Below are positions 6,534 to 13,977 of a stretch of DNA of 36,115 bases, in pieces. Source of the stretch: Citrifermentans bremense R1 (GTDB lineage: Bacteria > Desulfobacterota > Desulfuromonadia > Geobacterales > Geobacteraceae); assembly GCF_000426865.1 (NCBI RefSeq), contig NZ_AUGE01000033.1, forward strand, positions 1 to 36,115. Reading direction: 5' to 3'. Position numbers and translations under genes: made by a program. The notes below the pieces were generated by a model. That model was not told where the DNA came from, ran no database searches, and saw only the letters and a list, made by a program, of their open reading frames with translations. Each line of letters begins with the position of its first letter. Positions within the stretch are counted from its first letter, which is position 1.

Positions 6534-6899
6534 ATGCGCATTGTAATGGTAGTCGCTCTTTCGCTGGCGCTTTGCGCCGGGTGCTCCGCCAGGCGCGGGG
6601 AACCTATCTCGGAACCCTTGAAGATCGACAACGCCAGGGTGGCCCGGGGGGAGCGCGCCTTCATGGGCAATTGCAACGAGTGCCACCCCGGAGGGAAGAA
6701 GGGGCTCGGGTTTGCCCTCAACAATAAGCCGTTGCCCGGGTTCATGATCAAGGCGCAGGTCCGGGCGGGAGCCGGTGCGATGCCCGCCTTCCCGAAGGAA
6801 CTGATAACGGGAGAGCAGCTTGACGAGATCGTGGAGTACGTGGCGCTCCTAAGGAATTCGCCCCCCCCGCCCCGGGAGAACCTTAAGCAGGAACAGTAG
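6534..6899 (+). CDS. Monoheme c-type cytochrome lipoprotein
   Basis: The 121-residue protein has a lipoprotein signal (MRIVMVVALSLALCAGCSAR, lipobox CAGC) and one heme site CNECH within RGERAFMGNCNECHPGGKKG. A candidate distal Met lies in GAMPAFPKELI, and LDEIVEYVALLR is the usual C-terminal helix of small class I cytochromes. It would be anchored in a membrane facing the periplasm and pass single electrons. It follows the stub at 6289 from the same promoter; in relatives such a cytochrome could take electrons from the sugar dehydrogenase. That role is inference. Confidence 0.85.
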   Translation: MRIVMVVALSLALCAGCSARRGEPISEPLKIDNARVARGERAFMGNCNECHPGGKKGLGFALNNKPLPGFMIKAQVRAGAGAMPAFPKELITGEQLDEIVEYVALLRNSPPPPRENLKQEQ

Positions 6900-6902
6900 G
6901 CG

Positions 6903-6995
6903 GCAACGCTCATTTACTTCCTTAGCTGTTGCAAAAAACCCTCTTTAATGGAACAATACCGCGAGCTTTGAGCGGGTTTTACTCTTTGAAGAGGG
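6903..6995 (+). promoter_or_regulatory. Structured leader of the HD-GYP gene
   Basis: The 100-nt leader holds three possible pairings found by eye: GCAACGCT (6903-6910) with AGC-T-GTTGC (6924-6932); AAAACCC (6935-6941) with GGGTTTT (6974-6980); and CCCTCTT (6939-6945) with AAGAGGG (6989-6995), which includes the ribosome binding site. The last two share CCC 6939-6941 and so exclude each other. It could be a switch of translation. It does not match the c-di-GMP riboswitch consensus I know. Confidence 0.35.
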
Positions 6996-7003
6996 CTGAG
7001 ACT

Positions 7004-8263
7004 ATGAGTGGACCAGACAGCAAGCTGATCAAGGCACTGCATCTCGGTCTGGAGATGTCGCAGATCAAGGATATCGACCTGCTTCTGGAGAAGATACTGA
7101 CAGAGGCGCGCCGCTTCACCAATTGTGACGCAGGTTCCATCTATGTGAAGGAAGGTGACCTGCTCAAGTTCAGTTACGCCCAGAACGACACCATGCAGCG
7201 CCGGTTGCCGGTGGGGCGCAAACTCCCCTATGCGACCTTCACCGTTCCCATCAGCAGCAGTTCGATAGCCGGCTATGTCTCCCTGAACGGCTCCATCCTC
7301 AATATCCCGGACGTCTCCTGCATCGATCCGGTCTACCCCTTTTCTTTCAACAGCCGCTACGACGAGATGACCGGCTACCGTACCCGCTCCATGCTCACCG
7401 TCCCTCTCAAGAACCACCGGGGCGACGTGATCGGCGTGCTGCAGCTGATCAACGCCATGGACGCCTGCGGGAGCGTGGTCCCTTTCACCGACAATAACGA
7501 CGATATCATCACCTACTTCTCCAATGCCGCGGCCAATGCGGTGGAGCGCGCCAAGATGACCCGCGAGATCATCCTGCGGATGAACCGGATGGCCGAGATG
7601 CGCGACCCGAAGGAGACCGGCCCGCACGTGAACCGGGTGGCCTCCTACGCCGTGGAGCTTTACGAGGCGTGGGCCGCGAGAAACGGGCTGCCGCAGCAGG
7701 AGATCGACAAGAACCGCGACGTGCTGCGCATGGCGGCCATGCTGCACGACGTGGGGAAGGTCGCCATCTCGGACACCATCCTGAAGAAACCCGGTCGCTT
7801 CACCCCCGAAGAGTTCGAAACCATGAAGCAGCACACCGTCTACGGCGCCGACCTTTTCAGCGACATCTATTCCGACTTCGACGAGTCGGCGGCGGTTGTG
7901 ATCATGAACCACCACGAGAGGTGGGACGGCAAGGGGTACCCCGGGCACATCGATCCGCGCACCCGCCAACCCTTGCCCGGGTTCGAGGCGGAGCAGGGGG
8001 GAGCGCGCGGCAAGCGGGGGGAGGAGATCCCGCTCTTCGGCAGGATCGTCGCCATAGCCGACGTCTTCGACGCGCTAACCAGCAGCAGGTGCTACAAAGA
8101 CGCCTGGGACTGCGACGAGGTCCTTGACACCATAAAGGAAGAGGCGGGCAAACAGTTCGACCCGGAACTGGTCGAGGTGCTGCTGGAATGCTGCCTGGAC
8201 TCCTTCCTCCAGATCGCCAAGCTTTACCCGGACCAGCACGCATCTCCCTTGGCGGCGCCCTGA
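7004..8263 (+). CDS. GAF / HD-GYP cyclic-di-GMP phosphodiesterase
   Basis: The start is the ATG at 7004 (MSGPDSKLIKALHLGLEMSQ) with GAGG upstream; a frame extending to 6929 would run through the structured leader. The 419-residue protein has an N-terminal GAF sensor domain (about 15-175, with DAGSIYVKEGDLLKFSYAQ and LTVPLKNHRGDVIGVLQLIN) and a C-terminal HD-GYP domain. The latter has AAMLHDVGKVAISDTIL (HD metal ligands), KQHTVYGADL, NHHERWDGKGYPG (GYP motif) and a final IVAIADVFDALTS. These are the residues needed to hydrolyse c-di-GMP to pGpG/GMP. There is no signal peptide or membrane segment, so it is a cytosolic signal-controlled phosphodiesterase. Confidence 0.93.
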   Translation: MSGPDSKLIKALHLGLEMSQIKDIDLLLEKILTEARRFTNCDAGSIYVKEGDLLKFSYAQNDTMQRRLPVGRKLPYATFTVPISSSSIAGYVSLNGSILNIPDVSCIDPVYPFSFNSRYDEMTGYRTRSMLTVPLKNHRGDVIGVLQLINAMDACGSVVPFTDNNDDIITYFSNAAANAVERAKMTREIILRMNRMAEMRDPKETGPHVNRVASYAVELYEAWAARNGLPQQEIDKNRDVLRMAAMLHDVGKVAISDTILKKPGRFTPEEFETMKQHTVYGADLFSDIYSDFDESAAVVIMNHHERWDGKGYPGHIDPRTRQPLPGFEAEQGGARGKRGEEIPLFGRIVAIADVFDALTSSRCYKDAWDCDEVLDTIKEEAGKQFDPELVEVLLECCLDSFLQIAKLYPDQHASPLAAP

Positions 8264-8329
8264 TCGCTCCCGGGTACGGGTGAGCCGACGCAGTTTCCGA
8301 GGGGGAGGAAGGGTAGGTTAGGAGGTTCC

Positions 8330-9649
8330 GTGAAGAGACTCTTCTTGCTGGCGTTGCTGGTTCTGGGGCTGGTGCTGCCGATGCGGCTTTTCGGCGAGCA
8401 ACCGCAGGTCGCGGTCATCTCGGTGCGCGGCCCGATCAACCCGGTCACCTCAAGCTATCTGAAGCAGAGCCTGGAGGCGGCGGGAAAGCGCGGGGACCGG
8501 CTCCTCTTGGTCGAGCTGGACACACCGGGGGGGCTGGATACGGCGATGCGCGACGCGGTGCAGGCCATCTTCGCAAGCCCCGTCCCGGTCGCGGTCTACG
8601 TCACCCCGTCCGGGGCCCGGGCCGCTTCGGCAGGGGCGGTGATAGGGCTGTCGGCGGACGTCCTGGCCATGGCCCCGGGGACCAACATCGGCGCCGCGCA
8701 TCCGGTGGGGCTTGGCGGTGAAAAGCCGGACAAGGTGATGGAGTCGAAGATCGTCAACGACGCCGAGGCGTATGTCGACGGCATCGCCAAAAAGCGCGGA
8801 CGCAACGTGGAACTCGCCAGGCGCATGGTGCGCGACAGCATCTCGCTTACCTCGGAGGCGGCGCTGCAGCAAAGGGTGATCGACCTGGTCGCCGCCGACC
8901 GGCAGGAGCTTCTGGCCAAGCTGGAAGGGCGCAAGGTGCTCCGCGGGGGGAATGAAGAGGTGCTGCATCTTTCCGGAGCCAGGGTGACCAGCTACGAGAT
9001 GGGGACCCGCGACAAGATTCTGGACGCCATCAGCAACCCGGACGTCGCCTATATGCTGATGCTCCTGGGGATGCTGGGGCTCTTTTTCGAGCTCTCCAAC
9101 CCCGGGGTGATCCTCCCTGGGGTGATCGGCGGGATCTCTTTGCTGCTATCGTTCTTCGCCTTGCAGACCCTGCCGGTGAACTACGCGGGGATCGCCCTGA
9201 TACTGCTCGGCATCGTCCTATTCATCGCCGAGATCAAGGTGGTTTCCTACGGGATGCTCGCGGTCGGTGGGATCGTCTCCATGGTGCTCGGCTCGCTCAT
9301 GCTCTTTCCGTCACCGGAGCCGTACCTGCGCCTTTCCTGGAGCGTCATCATCGCCACGGTGCTCTTAACCGCCGGGTTCTTCATCGTCGTGGTCGCCAAG
9401 GTGGTGCAGGCGCACCGGGAAAAACCGATCACCGGGGTGGAGGGGATGCTCGGAGAGGAGGGGGTGGCGGACAGCGACATCGACCCGGAGGGAAGGGTGC
9501 TGGTGCGCGGCGAGTACTGGAACGCGGTGAGCGGCGAGAGAATCCGGAAGGGGGAGAAGGTGCGGGTGGTGGAGGTGAAGGGGCTGCATCTTAAAGTCGA
9601 AACCATAAACCCCAAACCATTAACAAGGAGAACGTCTGAGGAGATCTGA
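8330..9649 (+). CDS. NfeD-family membrane-bound serine protease
   Basis: The start is GTG at 8330 with GGAGG just upstream. The 439-residue protein has a signal peptide (1-22), a ClpP/SppA-like protease domain with GARAASAGAVIGLSADVLAM (Ser100 nucleophile) and Lys140 in MESKIVNDAEAY as catalytic base, then about five membrane helices (roughly 240-370). A C-terminal OB-fold NfeD domain follows (GMLGEEGVADSDIDPEGRVL). Related proteases cut stomatin-type partners. A stomatin/slipin gene usually follows in operons of this type, but here a terminator follows after 140 bp and no partner is present. Confidence 0.92.
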   Translation: MKRLFLLALLVLGLVLPMRLFGEQPQVAVISVRGPINPVTSSYLKQSLEAAGKRGDRLLLVELDTPGGLDTAMRDAVQAIFASPVPVAVYVTPSGARAASAGAVIGLSADVLAMAPGTNIGAAHPVGLGGEKPDKVMESKIVNDAEAYVDGIAKKRGRNVELARRMVRDSISLTSEAALQQRVIDLVAADRQELLAKLEGRKVLRGGNEEVLHLSGARVTSYEMGTRDKILDAISNPDVAYMLMLLGMLGLFFELSNPGVILPGVIGGISLLLSFFALQTLPVNYAGIALILLGIVLFIAEIKVVSYGMLAVGGIVSMVLGSLMLFPSPEPYLRLSWSVIIATVLLTAGFFIVVVAKVVQAHREKPITGVEGMLGEEGVADSDIDPEGRVLVRGEYWNAVSGERIRKGEKVRVVEVKGLHLKVETINPKPLTRRTSEEI

Positions 9650-9792
9650 GAAAAGCGAATCTGGAGAAAACAAAACAACCAAATCTTTAGCCACTGAGAA
9701 AATCGGAGAAAAACAAACTTTTGTGAAAACCGAAACTAAAGCAGAGACAGGCTTTGGGGGGGCAAAGAAACATGCGGAGAAAAACCGGAAAG

Positions 9793-9826
9793 GGGCCCCG
9801 GGGAGCGCCCCCGGGGCCTTCTTTTT
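9793..9826 (+). terminator. Terminator downstream of nfeD-like gene
   Basis: GGCCCCGGGG and CCCCGGGGCC form a perfect stem around a short loop, followed by TTCTTTTT. The bases between 9650 and 9790 hold no gene. The minus-strand gene ending at 9825 also stops here, so the hairpin may serve both directions. Confidence 0.85.
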
Positions 9827-10319
9827 AATGGTGGTGCGGGACGGGGAGGCACCCCTCTTCGTTGAGCGCGTTGAGGTAGGCGCCGCGCAGATCCAGGAAG
9901 GCCTGCGACAGCCTGTCGATCAGCAGGGTGTGACTGCAGCCGATCAACTCCAATAGCCCGTTTTGCTTATTCGAGATCAGCCGCTCGATGTGCGCGGACC
10001 TGCGGTTGATATCGACGTGGGTGTGACCTTGGGCATGGCTCACCAGACTCAGCGTCGCATCGGTGACAAAGACATCGATGGAGTAGATCGCTGCAACCTG
10101 CGGATGCTCTTTCAGCTGAAAGACCACCCGTATCTCTGGATGAGGAAACTCAATCCCTGGCAGGTGGTCCGGCCCCACGTAGTGTGATGAAGCTACCGGC
10201 AGCACCTCGATGAAACAATTGAGAAGGCTCGACTCTATGTCTATGGGAGTGCGTACCGGCAGTTTCAGGGCTGCCCGTGAAAACTGCTCACCGTGTTCTA
10301 AATAAAGTGAAAGGCGCAT
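9825..10319 (-). CDS. Conserved-looking protein of unknown function
   Basis: The chosen start is the ATG at 10319 (MRLSLYLEHGEQFSRAALKL) with AGGTGAG upstream; an ATG eleven codons earlier is less well supported. The 164-residue protein has no signal peptide or membrane helix. It has alternating beta-like stretches (LRVVFQLKEHP-type and YSIDVFVTDATLSLVSHAQG), a helix LIDRLSQAFLDLRGAYL and a C-terminal HHH. I do not recognise the family. It is alone on this strand, between terminators and divergent from the gene at 10585. Confidence 0.55.
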   Translation of the reverse strand: MRLSLYLEHGEQFSRAALKLPVRTPIDIESSLLNCFIEVLPVASSHYVGPDHLPGIEFPHPEIRVVFQLKEHPQVAAIYSIDVFVTDATLSLVSHAQGHTHVDINRRSAHIERLISNKQNGLLELIGCSHTLLIDRLSQAFLDLRGAYLNALNEEGCLPVPHHH

Positions 10320-10584
10320 ATGCTCACCTATAAGTTGTTGGTGGATTGACATGATAAAAATAAAGCCGACCTGCGTGAAAAAGCAAGTCTGCTCCGTTAA
10401 TTATCTTTCCTTCATCTCTTTTTCAGTCGCACCTGTGCAGACATGCGGCCCGCGCCGCTTTACCTTATTGCTGTTTTCGCTCCTTCGGCCCGATTCACGT
10501 GCATTGCGACGTTGTCAACGCGCGCTTCTCCCTATATGCTTTCCCCCGGGTTTTTTCCCGGCACCCACAAGGAGGTAGGTTCAG

Positions 10585-10863
10585 ATGAACGCTGAAGTGG
10601 TTTCGGTGCGTTACCGGATTCCCCTGACCGAGGGACAGGCGCAAAAGCTTCGGCGGACCTGGCCCAACGGCGACCCGTTTTACCCCTACGAGAAGATGGA
10701 GCGCTACCTGGAGCCGCTCCTGGTAGAGGATCTCAACTGGCATCACTACTCGGGGGACTACCTCTACTTCACGGTGTACGGAGACGATATCGAGGCGACG
10801 CTGGCCGACGCCATGAAGGTGTTCGAAACGAGGCTGGCAATGCTTGAGGGGAAAAAATCATGA
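10585..10863 (+). CDS. Small protein of unknown function (92 aa)
   Basis: It begins MNAEVVSVRYRIPLTEGQAQ behind a strong AAGGAGGT. The composition is soluble and mixed, with many aromatic residues (NWHHYSGDYLYFTVYGDD). The last four bases overlap the start of the CAP-domain gene (ATGA at 10860), so the two are translationally coupled. No family was recognised. The 230 bases upstream, divergent from the gene at 10319, show no further gene. Confidence 0.65.
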   Translation: MNAEVVSVRYRIPLTEGQAQKLRRTWPNGDPFYPYEKMERYLEPLLVEDLNWHHYSGDYLYFTVYGDDIEATLADAMKVFETRLAMLEGKKS

Positions 10864-11471
10864 AAACTCTGCTGAGGATCTGGATCTTGTTGCTGTTGTC
10901 GGCGACGGCCGCGCAGGCCTCGCGCGGGGAGATGGCTCGCGAGCTCCTGGCCGAGACCAACGTCGCCCGCACCGATCCCGCCCGCTATGCCGGCTACCTC
11001 AAGGAGATGAGGGGGAACTTCATCGGGAAGGGGTACCGGCTCCCCGGTTCGATGAACCTGGTGATGACCAACGAAGGGGTGGCCGCCGTCGACGAGGCGA
11101 TAGCCTTTCTTTCCAGGCAGCGTCCCGTGTCCGCGCTTTCCTGGTCGCCGGGGCTCGCTAAGGCGGCCGGCGAATTGGTCCGGGAACAGGCTGCCACCGG
11201 CACAACGGGGCATGACGGCGCAAGCGGCGACCTGAAGCAGCGCATCGAGCGCTTCGGCACCTGGCAGGGGAGCATCGCCGAGAACATCGGCTACGGTCCC
11301 GATACGGCGCGCCGGATGGTGATGGAGCTGATCATAGACGACGGCGTATCCGGCCGCGGACACCGCAAGAACATCTTCGAGCGCTCCTTCGGCACGGCGG
11401 GCGCCGCCTGCGGACCGCACCCTTTGTACCGGAACATGTGCGTCATGGACTTCGCCGTCGGATACAAGTAG
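10860..11471 (+). CDS. CAP-domain (SCP/PR-1-like) exported protein
   Basis: The 203-residue protein has a signal peptide (MKTLLRIWILLLLSATAAQA) and a CAP fold: LLAETNVARTDPARYAGYL at the start, LSWSPGLAKAAGELVREQA, TTGHDGASGDLKQRIERFG, ENIGYG, and RGHRKNIFERSFGTAGAACG near the end. His in TTGHD, Glu in AENIGYG and His in RGHRKN match the conserved CAP cavity. Bacterial members are secreted or periplasmic and have no agreed activity. It is coupled to the 92-aa protein by a 4-nt overlap and lies upstream of exeA. Confidence 0.9.
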   Translation: MKTLLRIWILLLLSATAAQASRGEMARELLAETNVARTDPARYAGYLKEMRGNFIGKGYRLPGSMNLVMTNEGVAAVDEAIAFLSRQRPVSALSWSPGLAKAAGELVREQAATGTTGHDGASGDLKQRIERFGTWQGSIAENIGYGPDTARRMVMELIIDDGVSGRGHRKNIFERSFGTAGAACGPHPLYRNMCVMDFAVGYK

Positions 11472-11513
11472 CTCTTGGGATGAATGCTTCTTCATTTCCA
11501 AGCAGTAATTTGC

Positions 11514-11542
11514 TTGACACTCCTGCCCTAAATACCTATAGA
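11514..11542 (+). promoter_or_regulatory. Sigma70 promoter for exeA-gspB
   Basis: TTGACA (11514-11519), a 17-nt spacer and TATAGA (11537-11542) lie 60 nt upstream of the exeA start, a near-consensus promoter in the gap after the CAP-domain gene. Confidence 0.7.
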
Positions 11543-11603
11543 CTAATGGCTCGTTTTTCCACCCGAATCCTTTTCCCCCCCTCGCCGGGGCCTATGGGGA
11601 TAT

Positions 11604-13214
11604 ATGTACTGGGAATCTTTCGGCTTCAAAGAGGCGCCTTTCGCGCTTACCCCCAACCCCTCGTTCCTGTTCCTAAGTTCTCCGCACCAGGAGGCGTTCG
11701 CGCACCTGCTCTTCGCCATCGAGAGCCGGGCCGGTTTCATCGAGCTCTCGGGCGAGGTGGGTACCGGCAAGACGACCATCGTGCGCACGCTCTTGAACCA
11801 GCTCGACCCGGAGACCCACCGCACCGCGCTCATCTTCAACCCGACGCTTTCGCCACTGGGGCTTTTGCAGGAGGTGAACTCGGAGTTCGGGCTCGACTGC
11901 GTGAGCCACGACATGCGCGAGCTGCACACCACCCTGAACGCCTACCTGCTGGAGGAGAACCGCGCCGGCCGCACCGTGGTGCTGGTGATCGACGAGGCGC
12001 AGAACCTCTCGGTCGAGGTGCTGGAGCAGGTCCGGCTCATCTCCAACCTGGAGACCGACAGCGACAAGCTGATCCAGATCGTGCTGGTGGGGCAGCCGGA
12101 ACTGAACGCGCTCCTGTCGCGGGAGGAACTGAGGCAGCTGGACCAGCGCATCACGGTGCGCTATCACCTCAAACCCATGTCTTTCGACGATACCTGCGCC
12201 TATGTCCGGCACCGGATCAGGTTCGCCGCCGACGGGCGGGAACCCCTTACCTTCGCGCAGGGGGCGTTCAAGAAGATCTTCAGCTTCTCCGGCGGTTTGC
12301 CGCGCCTCATCAACGGGGTCTGCGACCGTGCCCTGTTGCTCGCCTACACCAAGGAGTGCAAGGAGGTTTCAACCGAAATGGCGGCTCTTGCCATAGCCGA
12401 TCTGCGCAGGTCGCTTCCCCGCAGGCGGCGTGCCGTACCGATGAAGGCCCTGTCTGCCGGGGTGGCGCTCTGCATCCTGGCGATCGCCGCCTTCTCGATA
12501 TTTTCAGGGTCGCTGCTACGCCACAAACCTGCCGCCTTGCACCCCCCTCCCGCACTGTCGCGCCAAGCGGCGCTCGCAGCTCTTGCGGCCTCCTCCGAAC
12601 AGCTGAATCTGCTCGCCTCTGTCAACGCGGTGCTGGCGGCCTGGCAGGCCCCGGCGGCTGTTGCCACCCCGGGACAGCCGGCGACGCTGCGCGGACTTGC
12701 CCGCCAGCGCGGGATGACGGCGACGAAAGTGACCGGGAACCTCGACACGCTGGCGCGCCTGGACGCCCCGGCGCTGCTCCATGTAGCCGTGCCGGGGGGA
12801 GGCGAGAGGCTCATCGCCCTCTTGATGGTTGACCGTGACGAGGTCGGCGTGGCGCCGGCCGTGGCGGGAAAAGAGAGGCTCACCCGAGCCGAGCTCGCGC
12901 AGATCTGGAGCGGCGGCGCCACCTTGCTCTGGAAGGATTTCCACGGCATCTCCTCGCGCGGCAAAGCTAGTGAGAAGGCGGCCGGGGTGAGGCTTTTGCA
13001 GGGGCTCTTGAAACAGGTCGGCTGCTACGACGGCGCCGTTAACGGAGAACTCAGCGACAAGACCCAGGCGGCTGTCGCCGAATTCCAGCGCCGGGAGCAG
13101 TTGACCGCGGACGGGAAGCTGGGGGGGCAGACCCTGATGATGCTGTATCGGCGCGCCGGAGGTTTTTTCCCGCCGGGGCTGCAAACCTTGACCCACAACC
13201 AGGGGCGAATCTAG
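11604..13214 (+). CDS. ExeA/GspA-type AAA ATPase with peptidoglycan-binding domain
   Basis: The 536-residue protein starts MYWESFGFKEAPFALTPNP, the usual ExeA opening. Walker A is GEVGTGKTT (50-58) and Walker B is VVLVIDEAQNL (about 125-135); the arginine-rich helical lid follows. A single membrane helix near 280-300 leads to a periplasmic part with LKQVGCYDGAVNGELSDKTQ, a PG_binding_1 repeat (about 465-520). ExeA with GspB helps insert the type II secretin into the peptidoglycan-bound envelope. GspB follows directly (stop at 13214, start at 13215), which supports the assignment. The core gsp genes are not in the window. Confidence 0.9.
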   Translation: MYWESFGFKEAPFALTPNPSFLFLSSPHQEAFAHLLFAIESRAGFIELSGEVGTGKTTIVRTLLNQLDPETHRTALIFNPTLSPLGLLQEVNSEFGLDCVSHDMRELHTTLNAYLLEENRAGRTVVLVIDEAQNLSVEVLEQVRLISNLETDSDKLIQIVLVGQPELNALLSREELRQLDQRITVRYHLKPMSFDDTCAYVRHRIRFAADGREPLTFAQGAFKKIFSFSGGLPRLINGVCDRALLLAYTKECKEVSTEMAALAIADLRRSLPRRRRAVPMKALSAGVALCILAIAAFSIFSGSLLRHKPAALHPPPALSRQAALAALAASSEQLNLLASVNAVLAAWQAPAAVATPGQPATLRGLARQRGMTATKVTGNLDTLARLDAPALLHVAVPGGGERLIALLMVDRDEVGVAPAVAGKERLTRAELAQIWSGGATLLWKDFHGISSRGKASEKAAGVRLLQGLLKQVGCYDGAVNGELSDKTQAAVAEFQRREQLTADGKLGGQTLMMLYRRAGGFFPPGLQTLTHNQGRI

Positions 13215-13883
13215 ATGAGTCTGATCCTCGATGCCTTGAGAAAAATGGAACAGGAGCGCAGGAGCCGGCGCGGCGCGGCCAACGACCTGCGCCCGGAGGT
13301 GCTCCGCTACCACCAGGCTAACCAGCCCAAGGAACCGGCCCGCTATCCCGTGCTGCTCGTCGGCGCGGCGCTTCTTTGCCTCGGCATAGGCGCGGGGGTG
13401 CTTTTGAAGGGGAACCGGAACGAGACGCCCAAGGAGGAGCCGGTCGCAGCCCCTCTTCCCGCCGCTCCTTTGCCTGCGGCACCTGCCGTAGCGCCGGCCG
13501 CTCCCATAGCCGTGCCGGCACCGCAGCCGGCCGCCGCGGTCACTGCGGGAGTCCCCTCTGTGCAGGGGGAGGGAGCAGCCAGCCAGGCCAGATCGAAGTC
13601 GTCACGGGCCTCTTCATATCGCTCCGCCGCGGCAGAGGGTGAGGGGGGCTCCCCGCGGGAAACCGCCGCGGTACAGTCGGGTGCGCCGGACATCGTCATC
13701 TCGGGGATCGCCTACCAGGACGAAAGGCGCATGCGCCGCGCGGTACTGAACGGCGTCCTGGTGGGTGAGGGGGCCGAAATCGCCGGCGCCCGGGTGGTCG
13801 AGATCAAGGAGACCAAGGTCAGGCTGTCGCGCGGCGGACAGACCTTCGAGCTTCCTTTCTCCTCGGGGCTGCAATCCCGCTGA
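13215..13883 (+). CDS. GspB-like type II secretion assembly protein
   Basis: The 222-residue protein begins MSLILDALRKMEQERRSRR, the typical cytoplasmic start of GspB proteins. It has one membrane helix (about 43-65), a long Ala/Pro-rich periplasmic linker and a C-terminal T2SSB-type domain with PDIVISGIAYQDERRMRRAV, NGVLVGEGAEIAGARVVEI and KVRLSRGGQTFELPF. The start follows the exeA stop without a gap. It is expected to work with ExeA in secretin assembly. Confidence 0.88.
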   Translation: MSLILDALRKMEQERRSRRGAANDLRPEVLRYHQANQPKEPARYPVLLVGAALLCLGIGAGVLLKGNRNETPKEEPVAAPLPAAPLPAAPAVAPAAPIAVPAPQPAAAVTAGVPSVQGEGAASQARSKSSRASSYRSAAAEGEGGSPRETAAVQSGAPDIVISGIAYQDERRMRRAVLNGVLVGEGAEIAGARVVEIKETKVRLSRGGQTFELPFSSGLQSR

Positions 13884-13977
13884 TTCCGTAAAAAGCTGCC
13901 ACATCACCAGTGTTGCCTGCGGCTGAACGGGCCATGTGGCCCCTTCGCCTCTGCCTGACCCTGCGATCGAGCCTGCC

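Noticed and set aside
6903-7003. Known c-di-GMP riboswitch (GEMM) before the HD-GYP gene
   Set aside because: The conserved GEMM core sequences are absent, so only an unspecific structured leader was reported.
9723-9956. 77-codon frame after the nfeD-like gene
   Set aside because: It reads through a strong terminator hairpin and overlaps the minus-strand gene at 9825-10319.
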